Origin: Crenothrix polyspora
Lineage (GTDB): Bacteria > Pseudomonadota > Gammaproteobacteria > Methylococcales > Methylomonadaceae
Direction of reading: 5' to 3'
DNA: 64,000 bases
Assembly (NCBI RefSeq): GCF_900163755.1
Contig: NZ_FUKI01000132.1
Coordinates: 1-64,000 of the forward strand
Part shown: piece by piece, positions 55,414 through 62,575 of the stretch
Layout of the letters: the number at the start of each line of letters is the position of its first letter
Numbering within the stretch: position 1 is the stretch's first letter
Program-made: the position numbers and the translations under genes
The notes under the pieces: generated by a model
What the model was told of the DNA's origin: nothing
Databases searched by the model: none
What the model saw: the letters and a program-made list of their open reading frames with translations, nothing else

Positions 55414-55800
55414 CTAAACATAACTGGTATGATGCCGCACAACCGGTTTTTTGCATTCATAACGCCAATTACAATCGTGCTTGTTGCAAGCATTACGCAG
55501 TTCTGAACCAAAGCAGGGTTGATGATAAGTGGCCATTTGTATAGCCCAAATTAATTCAATTTTAAGCGTCATATTTTCAGGATTTTTTACACCCGACGAC
55601 TTGGCCAATTTCTGTAAGCTTCTAAGTGTCATAGTAGAATCATCTTCATCTGACGCCAGTAAATAAGCTGAAATTTGTTTCTGGACATGGCTATTTTCCA
55701 CCGCCATCACATCATCTGGCGAATGATTGCCAAAGAAACTTCCCACGACATCGTAATGTTCACCCTCAGCAAATGAGGGGTAATAAGCCCTATTTTCCAT
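55414..55800 (-). CDS. SAP/Rho-N-like domain protein with cysteine-rich tail
   Basis: 128 residues. The N-terminal 55 residues are unrecognised (MENRAYYPSFAEGEHYDVVG). Residues about 58-90 (LRSLQKLAKSSGVKNPENMT then KIELIWAIQMA) fit a SAP or Rho-N-terminal helix-turn-helix. The tail PCFGSELRNACNKHDCNWRY then ECKK carries CFG...C...C.W...C, a pattern that follows SAP-like domains in some bacterial proteins and may bind metal. It is a possible nucleic-acid binder. Stands alone; GAG lies seven bases ahead of the ATG. Confidence 0.65.
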   Translation of the reverse strand: MENRAYYPSFAEGEHYDVVGSFFGNHSPDDVMAVENSHVQKQISAYLLASDEDDSTMTLRSLQKLAKSSGVKNPENMTLKIELIWAIQMATYHQPCFGSELRNACNKHDCNWRYECKKPVVRHHTSYV

Positions 55801-56084
55801 AATTTATCTCAATCGTAAAGGTTGGCTAATAAATAACATCATGGTTTAAGATAGGCGAAACATTTCCCTGGCGATAGCCTCTATACCCCATGACACCAGT
55901 AAACAAAACAATGTCATCGGCAGGCAAAATGCAACCAGTGATAATGTATAGTCAGATGCGTTTTGGTTTATTATTAGTTTTAACTTATTCATAATGGCTG
56001 CTCTTTAGTAAATTTAACCGGCAGCTCTATCATGGAACAAAAAGATGAAAATATGATGACAAGTACGTGACATTTTGATGACAA

Positions 56085-57812
56085 TTACTCTGGTACTTCA
56101 ATACGATAAGCTTCTATCATAGCTTTACCCGTATTGGGCATAATCGAAGCCAGATAAACCGTATTACCGTAAACTATCGGCGCAGACAAGGGGCGACCCG
56201 CGCCTAATAAAGATTGCTCAACCAGCAACGCACCGTCTTTTACCCGTATACCGTACAAAGTGCCAGATGTACCAATATCAACCACCCAAACAATCTCATC
56301 GCCTTTATTATCTATTGTTGAAATAACCGGCAAGGAGGGATGACTTCTAAATGACTGCACGGCCTTTTCACTGGCTGGATTCGGAAATTGCCATAAACGC
56401 TTAAACTTAGGTTTCCCGTTTTCCTCAACAATGCTTAACGCCACCAGACCAGCCGGATGTGTGGTGTCTGGCACAAACGTAGGAATAACGACAACAGGGT
56501 CTATACCAGCGGTAGACAGTACCGGCTGAGTGACAATCATGCCCATCCAGCTGGCTTTACACACATCAGTTGGCGTGCCGCACACATCGACAATTTCCAG
56601 GCGATCGTATTGCGTGCCCAAATGCCCCGCATCGATCAAATACACCGCGCCTTCTTTACCGGGCTGTACCAGCACCGAATGCCCACTTTTCAGAGTAGCT
56701 TTAACCGGCGCACTGGCACCCAAGTCATAATCCATCCAGGCCAAGCATTCCCAAAAAGTTTTACGGTCGCACTCACCTGTTGCTGGTTTTAACGGCATAT
56801 TCCATTCTGACAAACGTGGAATAAACAGATTTTTACAAGACGCTATGCACGCAGTACTGGGATTTTTTGGATAAAAGTTTTGACACAATTGTGCATCACA
56901 ACCAGGGTCAAATTGCAGGTTAGGCTGCACACGCATCAAGGTATTGGCATAGTCACCCCGTGCCAGATCAATTTGGCCATTGCCAGTAGGCACGATCAAT
57001 TCAAAACTATCGGCAGTGGGGTAAACCTGCGGCCCTGCCGGTGTCCAAATACCACCACCGCAAATCATTTCCTGATTACCGTATGCCATTGTGACCGGAC
57101 ATTTCGCTTCGGGTGTGGTTAACAACACATTGCGGATCGCATGGGCTGTGCCTTGTTGCTGCCAGCTATCCATATCAACCTCAAACAGCCAACCGTGATA
57201 AGGCTGGGTATCACCGGCATTCCCAAAAGCAAGATACAAACTGCCCCATTTGGCATCCGGCCTGATGACATGCTTAAGCGCCGAATGTGAAAACGCGGTC
57301 GGTGGATTAAATTTAATGCTGCTTAAGCCGTCCGCACTGGGCTTTTCAGCAGAAACATCCAACACAGGAAAGCTTTTGTCCAATTGTCTTTGGTCTAAAT
57401 CAATAACAGCCAGACGATGGCTAACCCGTATATTTTTCTCCAGGCATTGATAAAGAATAACCAATTTACTACCAATAATAACGGGGGTAGATACAATCTG
57501 TGCTTGCTGGCCTTTGAGGGCAGGCATATTAACTTGCCAGACCAAAGCGCCCGTCTCACTGTCCAAGGCGGCAACAATACCATTGGATACGGGCACAATA
57601 ATGAAAGGCAAATTTTGGGAAATATCGAGTAAGGGTGACGCGATAATACTCTCATCAAAAGTGACAGAAGCAGTGCTGTCTTCTGGAAAAATTCGGGTTA
57701 CTTTGTAATGCCTGAGCGCAGACTCGCTAAATCCACTGATGGCCACATAGCTTGCTGATAGCGCAGATAATATAGCAACAGCGACAATAAAGTTCTTAAT
57801 CGCAATGTTCAT
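56085..57812 (-). CDS. PQQ-like beta-propeller protein, exported
   Basis: 575 residues from ATG 57812, which has GAAG nine bases ahead; a TTG five codons upstream is less likely. N-terminal membrane anchor or uncleaved signal (IAIKNFIVAVAILSALSASY). Repeated propeller blades with PQQ-like motifs: GIVAALDSETGALVWQVNM, SVLVQPGKEGAVYLIDAG and GTLYGIRVKDGALLVEQ. An insert around 290-345 has several cysteines (CDAQLCQNF, CIASCKN), probably disulfide-bonded in the periplasm. No PQQ-dehydrogenase metal-ligand set was recognised, so a BamB-like or binding role is more likely than catalysis. Confidence 0.8.
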   Translation of the reverse strand: MNIAIKNFIVAVAILSALSASYVAISGFSESALRHYKVTRIFPEDSTASVTFDESIIASPLLDISQNLPFIIVPVSNGIVAALDSETGALVWQVNMPALKGQQAQIVSTPVIIGSKLVILYQCLEKNIRVSHRLAVIDLDQRQLDKSFPVLDVSAEKPSADGLSSIKFNPPTAFSHSALKHVIRPDAKWGSLYLAFGNAGDTQPYHGWLFEVDMDSWQQQGTAHAIRNVLLTTPEAKCPVTMAYGNQEMICGGGIWTPAGPQVYPTADSFELIVPTGNGQIDLARGDYANTLMRVQPNLQFDPGCDAQLCQNFYPKNPSTACIASCKNLFIPRLSEWNMPLKPATGECDRKTFWECLAWMDYDLGASAPVKATLKSGHSVLVQPGKEGAVYLIDAGHLGTQYDRLEIVDVCGTPTDVCKASWMGMIVTQPVLSTAGIDPVVVIPTFVPDTTHPAGLVALSIVEENGKPKFKRLWQFPNPASEKAVQSFRSHPSLPVISTIDNKGDEIVWVVDIGTSGTLYGIRVKDGALLVEQSLLGAGRPLSAPIVYGNTVYLASIMPNTGKAMIEAYRIEVPE

Positions 57813-57907
57813 AAGTATCAGCTTCAACGGTCAATTAAAAAGTGAAACTTTACAGTTAGACTGTGACGGGATGATGACAGACAGTTAAATTGACTAATGC
57901 TATAAAA

Positions 57908-57928
57908 AAAGGCCACTGAGTGGCCTTT
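57908..57928 (-). terminator. intrinsic terminator, leftward
   Basis: AAAGGCCACTGAGTGGCCTTT is a perfect inverted repeat; on the minus strand it is followed by four further T. It suits the leftward cluster that ends at 58143, with the repeat element in between. Confidence 0.75.
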
Positions 57929-57965
57929 GAGCATTTACTTCAGGACTGCGAGGGACACTAGACAT

Positions 57966-58066
57966 CGTTTGTTAGTTGATGAAACAAACTTTTTAAAGGG
58001 GGCAAGTGGATTGCCGGTATCCAAGATGGACAAGCTCACCATCCTTGATGCCGACAATCCACTTGC
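57966..58066. repeat. strong double-hairpin palindromic element
   Basis: A small hairpin (GTTTGTT...AACAAAC) is followed by a long one: GCAAGTGGATTG (58002-58013) pairs perfectly with CAATCCACTTGC (58055-58066), and CGGTATC then AAG and ATGG continue the stem with small bulges to a nine-base loop. Total stem is about 26 pairs. No second copy is present in the window. Confidence 0.7.
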
Positions 58067-58142
58067 ACTCTTTTCAATAGCATTCAAGTTCTTGCTTCGT
58101 GTAATTGAAATTAAAAATCTTTAGCTACACTCTAACTTTGTC

Positions 58143-58955
58143 TTATGACAGTGCGGTGACAGCTTGATGAAGATTTGATGACGGTGTGATATTTTCTGCC
58201 CAGCGTTTAATTTTATCCACCACCCACAGCGGTTGATCCAGGCAAAGATCATGCCCGGCCCAAGGGTGAACTCTCAGGTCAAGTTGCCAGCGTTTTTGGA
58301 TAGCAACAGAGCACGCCGAGGATACCAAATAATCTTTTTGGCTGCTCAGTAACAGGACTGGCTGGACAGGTTTTTGTTTACCCGATCGGTAAGCTGCCGC
58401 CGCCATTATTTGGCGTAAGCTATTTTTTATGCTGACAGGCCGGTGTTGCTGGATTTTTGTCCATTCGCTGGCAATAAAACCGCCGACATCCTTACGGTTA
58501 CTGACCAGTTTTAAGAGGGCTGTTTCACGTCTGTGCAGATTAGTTTGCAAAAACAAGCCCAAAAATTGACGGTAGCTTTGCCAGCGCAGACGCTGATAAA
58601 ACGGGTTTAAATTGGCAAAGCTGGTGTTCAGCAATACCCCGCCGTTAATCTCGCCTGGGTATCTTTGCATCCAGTCCCAGGCCACCATACCACCCAACGA
58701 ATAGGCCAGCAAAGTCAACGGCTGTTGCAATAAACCTTGTTCTAGGGCTTGCAGGCGAACCGCATCGGTAATACCGGCAATGCGGTTGGGCGATTCTTGC
58801 TGGTATAGGTAGCCTGTGCCAGGTAAGTCCAAGGTATGGACACTAGCCCCTGGAAAATTCCTCTGCAAGATGGCGGGAAAATCACCCCAGTGCTCAACTT
58901 CGCGTGACAAACCGCGTAACAATAACCAATTGGTCGCTAAACCGTTATCCGTCAT
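58143..58955 (-). CDS. alpha/beta-fold hydrolase
   Basis: 270 residues from ATG 58955 (MTDNGLATNWLLLRGLSREV), overlapping the upstream peptidase gene by 11 bases; the 55 codons further upstream are in the peptidase gene and unlikely. The family pattern WLLLRGLSREVEHWGDFP, the nucleophile elbow LAYSLGGMVAWDWMQRYPG and HPWAGHDLCLDQP with the histidine fit a BioH-like carboxylesterase group. Last gene of the leftward OlsF cluster. It might act on lipid or acyl carriers; substrate unknown. Confidence 0.87.
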   Translation of the reverse strand: MTDNGLATNWLLLRGLSREVEHWGDFPAILQRNFPGASVHTLDLPGTGYLYQQESPNRIAGITDAVRLQALEQGLLQQPLTLLAYSLGGMVAWDWMQRYPGEINGGVLLNTSFANLNPFYQRLRWQSYRQFLGLFLQTNLHRRETALLKLVSNRKDVGGFIASEWTKIQQHRPVSIKNSLRQIMAAAAYRSGKQKPVQPVLLLSSQKDYLVSSACSVAIQKRWQLDLRVHPWAGHDLCLDQPLWVVDKIKRWAENITPSSNLHQAVTALS

Positions 58956-59973
58956 ACCACAACCCCAATGCTTGTTGATAATAGCAATTCTGCTGCTCTG
59001 TATCCAAATCTGCCCATGGTTTGGGGAACAGCAAACTGCGGTGCAAAAAATCCAATAACGTAAAATGCCGTCGCATAACCCGCTGTTGTCTATGCGGCAA
59101 TACCGGATGAAATAAGCCATGCCGATGGAACAAGTGCAACGGATTTTTTCTCAGCCAGGACCACGATCCCATCTCCAAGGTTAAAGGTATAAATAATCGC
59201 TGGCTGTCGCTGTGCGCCATAAATTCGTCATACAAAAAATCCCATAAATCACCGTTAATGACATACTCCAGGCTCATGGGTTCTATCTTGTAAATATGCT
59301 GTGGGTAGCAGCGATCAAACAACTTTTTTAAGGCATAGGTTTGCGCAATACTGGCAAACGGTTTTTTGCTGTGCGCGTAAGGAAACCATAAGCGGTCACG
59401 CAAGCCAAAGCCAGAATGCAAATCCAGCGCGATGGATAGCGGTGCGCTAAACAATTGTTGGCGTACAATCTTGCATAAAACTTGCGCTTCGGCTTCCATT
59501 GCCAAAGTATCGCCACGATACCAAGGCAGTATCGGGCTAATGCGCTGGCCACTGTAAAGTTTGGTATTGCCGATGCCTTCTATGGGTGCATTACGCATCA
59601 AGTCCACGTTGTTGCCGTTACTGCGTGTATTGCGATACACGCCAACCGGATTGACGATAGGCACAAACACCAAACGCGATTTTTCCAAACGGGCATTGAG
59701 TTCCTCATCCCAATCCAGCAATTGGCTGAGCGTTTGCATATAAGCCAGTATGACTTCGGAACCGATTTTTTCCAGCCCGTGTACCCCGCCGAATAAGCCC
59801 AACACTGGCACAGCCGGATTTTTAGAACCCAAGATAATGCAATAAATGGGAAATGTTTGCCCGCGATAGTGAATGTTATCCAGTATTTGCACTTGTGCCC
59901 GGTTGCCAAGTTGCCCGATCAAAACCTCAAGTTGTCGTAATTCTGGGAAAAGCTTGCCGGTTATCAAGCTCAA
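58945..59973 (-). CDS. M14-family zinc carboxypeptidase-like protein
   Basis: 342 residues from a TTG that overlaps the upstream gene by four bases; no ATG lies near. Zinc ligands H65 and E68 in GGVHGLEK and H186 in LDLHSG, with NPVGVYRNTRSNGNNVDLMR in place and E267 in LTLEMGSW as the catalytic base. It is a cytoplasmic-looking enzyme with no signal peptide. M14 enzymes trim C-terminal residues or amidated amino acids, and some act on succinylated or ornithine-type substrates. Its place in a lipid cluster may mean it works on an amino-acid head group. Confidence 0.88.
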   Translation of the reverse strand: MSLITGKLFPELRQLEVLIGQLGNRAQVQILDNIHYRGQTFPIYCIILGSKNPAVPVLGLFGGVHGLEKIGSEVILAYMQTLSQLLDWDEELNARLEKSRLVFVPIVNPVGVYRNTRSNGNNVDLMRNAPIEGIGNTKLYSGQRISPILPWYRGDTLAMEAEAQVLCKIVRQQLFSAPLSIALDLHSGFGLRDRLWFPYAHSKKPFASIAQTYALKKLFDRCYPQHIYKIEPMSLEYVINGDLWDFLYDEFMAHSDSQRLFIPLTLEMGSWSWLRKNPLHLFHRHGLFHPVLPHRQQRVMRRHFTLLDFLHRSLLFPKPWADLDTEQQNCYYQQALGLWYDG

Positions 59974-61691
59974 TTTACCAGGGATTTTTCGATATAGCGC
60001 AAGCGTTTTTTAGGGGTAATTTTATCGATCTCGACCATAATTAAGCTATCGATACACTGGTTAAAATCAGGGTCAATGTTAAAGTCAATAAAATGGCAGC
60101 CTTTGTCAACACACAGATCCACGTATTGCTTGTAGAGCATGGGTACTTTAACGCCCAGTTTTTTCAGTTCGCTGTTCAGAACTTTAAAGCTAGTGGCGTA
60201 ATCATTGGTAAATTCGCTAGCAACAAATTGGCTGCATTGTTCAGAAATGACAAACGGCATCCTGGCTTTGGCTTGTGACGATGAGTTGCCAAATTGCTGT
60301 TGATAAAAACCAACGATTAATTCCTTGGCTCTGTGCGGGTAGGCATTGCTGATACTGACCGGACCAAACAGGTATTTAATCTCCGGTTGCTCACGCAAAT
60401 ACGCGCCGATACCATACCAGAGATACTCCAGGCTATGCTGACCCCAGTAACGCGGCTGCACAAAGCTGCGCCCCAGTTCAATACTGTTCGGTAACAAGGC
60501 TTCAAATTCACCGCGCAAATCAAACAAGGATTGCGTGTAAAAACCGTCCACGCCGCGTGTGGCCATAATTTCTGGACCATCACCTACCCGATAAGCGCCG
60601 ACTATTTCCAGATCCTTGTCATCCCACAACACGATATGCTGGTAATAGACATCGAATTTGTCCAGGTCAAAGGAAAATCCTGTGCCCTCTTCCACGCTCC
60701 TGAAGGTCAGCTCTCGAAGCCTGGCGATTTCTTGCATCACCGGACAATCATCCTGAAACTGATAGAGGAATATTTTTTTGCCGTCGCGGGTTCCACCGAG
60801 CAACCGGGAACAGTACAAAGCTTTTTTTATGGCCTTGGTATCGCCGGGATGCACCACAGTTTCGACAGTTTCAAACAAAGGCTTGTGGGCTTTTTTACCC
60901 AGATTAAGTACGTGTTTTCGAAACCGGCGACTGAGGATTTTGTTACTTTCCTTGCTGTCAAAAAACGCATTCGCTGGCACCGGCGCACCAATCTTGAATT
61001 TAATGTCCTGATGCTTTTTGTTGAACATTTCACTGACCAGCATGAAAGTACCCAAGGGCTTATAGAGCATCGATAGACTATAAAATAAGGCCGAGTTTTT
61101 GGCTTTGATATGGATAGGCAGGACAGGGCTATAGCTTTTTTTGGCCAGCTTGATAAAGCCATTTTGCCATTGGCCATCAACGATGCCTTTAGGCGTAATC
61201 CGCGCCACTTCACCGGCCGGAAAAATAATGATGGCCTCGTCATTTTCAAGCGCCTTCAGCATGGCTTTATAGCTTTGTTTAAGGCTTTGCTTATCGGTCA
61301 GCACATCCACCGGCAAAAACACCGATTGCAAATGCGCCATGTGCAGCAATACACGGTTGGCAACAATACGCACATCAGGCCGCACCGAACGCACCAGTTT
61401 AAGCAAGGCCAAGCCGTCCAATGTGCCCAGTGGATGATTGGCGACAATCAGCAAACGGCCTTCCGAAGGAATATGGTTAATCGAGTCGCCACTGACCTGG
61501 TAATTAAATTTAAAATGCAGCAGCAATTTGTCCAGAAAGGCAAAGCCGCGCAGATGTTGGTGTTTGGCAATAAATTCATTCAAGTCATCCTGGTGCAGCA
61601 GTTTTTTTAAGGCGCTGACGATGAGCTTATTATCTTTGCCAAATTTTAAATTGGGGTAAATTTCTTTCAAAAGCTGTTCAGCATCAATCAT
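59970..61691 (-). CDS. OlsF-like bifunctional acyltransferase
   Basis: 573 residues. N-terminal half (about 60-280) is a lysophospholipid-acyltransferase-type domain: LIVANHPLGTLDGLALLKLV, IIIFPAGEVARITPKG. C-terminal half (about 320-545) is a GNAT-like N-acyltransferase of the OlsB type: LRELTFRSVEEGTGFSFDLD, ELGRSFVQPRYWGQHSLEYL, and YLFGPVSISNAY. This two-domain order matches OlsF, which makes ornithine lipid in two steps (N-acylation by the C-terminal part, O-acylation by the N-terminal part). The downstream peptidase and hydrolase overlap it. Some members of the family are annotated only as hemolysin-like. Confidence 0.88.
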   Translation of the reverse strand: MIDAEQLLKEIYPNLKFGKDNKLIVSALKKLLHQDDLNEFIAKHQHLRGFAFLDKLLLHFKFNYQVSGDSINHIPSEGRLLIVANHPLGTLDGLALLKLVRSVRPDVRIVANRVLLHMAHLQSVFLPVDVLTDKQSLKQSYKAMLKALENDEAIIIFPAGEVARITPKGIVDGQWQNGFIKLAKKSYSPVLPIHIKAKNSALFYSLSMLYKPLGTFMLVSEMFNKKHQDIKFKIGAPVPANAFFDSKESNKILSRRFRKHVLNLGKKAHKPLFETVETVVHPGDTKAIKKALYCSRLLGGTRDGKKIFLYQFQDDCPVMQEIARLRELTFRSVEEGTGFSFDLDKFDVYYQHIVLWDDKDLEIVGAYRVGDGPEIMATRGVDGFYTQSLFDLRGEFEALLPNSIELGRSFVQPRYWGQHSLEYLWYGIGAYLREQPEIKYLFGPVSISNAYPHRAKELIVGFYQQQFGNSSSQAKARMPFVISEQCSQFVASEFTNDYATSFKVLNSELKKLGVKVPMLYKQYVDLCVDKGCHFIDFNIDPDFNQCIDSLIMVEIDKITPKKRLRYIEKSLVN

Positions 61692-61768
61692 GGCAAGACC
61701 AGTGTTCGCTATCAGGTCTTGCCAGTATAAGGATGGAATATGACAATGAAATGACTGTACTGATTACC

Positions 61769-62509
61769 CTATGCCAAACGCATCAAAATTTCCTGCCAGA
61801 GTTCAGCGTAAGCTCGCGCAGAACGGCTTTTGCTGTAAGCACCCAGTGGCATACGTTCCACACCCATGCGTTCAATATCACTGGCGCACGGTATAGTGGT
61901 TTTTAAAGTAGCCGGATAATCAGCCAGCACTTGCTGCATAATGTCTTTGTGCATTTTTTTTCGGCTATCCACCATAGAAAAAAATGGCAGTAATTGGGCA
62001 TGGGTTAGCGCGTGATCATCAATAAATTCCTTTAGCTGCACTAAAGTCCTTAACGACAACGTACTTGGAATAATGGGCGACAGCAACACATCCGCCGCTT
62101 CAAAAATGGCTTCCGACAACAGGGAAATACTCGGTGGGCAATCCAAAAAAATAAAATCGTAGCTGTCGGCCAACGGTTTAAGGCGTTTTTTGATTTGCTT
62201 AGTGGGCTTTTTTTGGTCATCCAGCAGTAAATCCACGTTCCTAAATGAAAAATCGACAGGGATCAAATCCAGATTATCAAAATCAGTGCCTTTAATCAGC
62301 ACATCCAGTTCGTGTTTGCCAGCAATTAAATTTTTGCTGCCGCCCTTAATTTTTGGCTTGATACGAAAATAATAACTGCTAGCAGCTTGTGGATCCAAAT
62401 CCCAAACCAGAGTACGATAACCCGCTTGTGCGGCATTAAACGCCAGATTAACTGCACCGGCTGTTTTGCCCACGCCGCCTTTAATGCTGTATAAAGCCAA
62501 TACTTTCAT
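61769..62509 (-). CDS. ParA-like Walker-type ATPase
   Basis: 246 residues. Deviant Walker A KGGVGKTAGAVNLAF (residues 10-24), DLDPQAASSYYF, and Walker B FIFLDCPPSISLLS. GAGG lies five bases before the ATG. No ParB partner or centromere-like repeats are beside it, so it is not a classic plasmid partition system. Orphan ParA proteins position cellular cargo on the nucleoid. It lies between a CYTH-CHAD gene and the OlsF-like gene on the same strand, spaced 66 and 77 bp. Confidence 0.92.
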   Translation of the reverse strand: MKVLALYSIKGGVGKTAGAVNLAFNAAQAGYRTLVWDLDPQAASSYYFRIKPKIKGGSKNLIAGKHELDVLIKGTDFDNLDLIPVDFSFRNVDLLLDDQKKPTKQIKKRLKPLADSYDFIFLDCPPSISLLSEAIFEAADVLLSPIIPSTLSLRTLVQLKEFIDDHALTHAQLLPFFSMVDSRKKMHKDIMQQVLADYPATLKTTIPCASDIERMGVERMPLGAYSKSRSARAYAELWQEILMRLA

Positions 62510-62575
62510 GACAACCTCACGTTTGATAATGGGTGTGGCGAATAACCATCGTTTATGGCCTAACGAGACCCCGGC

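Noticed and set aside
58002-58066. Integron attC site
   Set aside because: The imperfect stem is suggestive, but no GTTRRRY/RYYYAAC boxes or integrase-like gene were seen.
57927-58124. A 65-codon rightward ORF
   Set aside because: It is produced by the palindromic repeat; the residues match the hairpin arms and there is no ribosome site or neighbour support.
61110-61610. A 166-codon rightward ORF inside the OlsF-like gene
   Set aside because: It lies antisense to the conserved acyltransferase domain and has no recognisable features.
61769-62509. ParA-like gene as part of a plasmid partition system
   Set aside because: No ParB-like gene or centromere-like repeat is next to it, and neighbours are metabolic.
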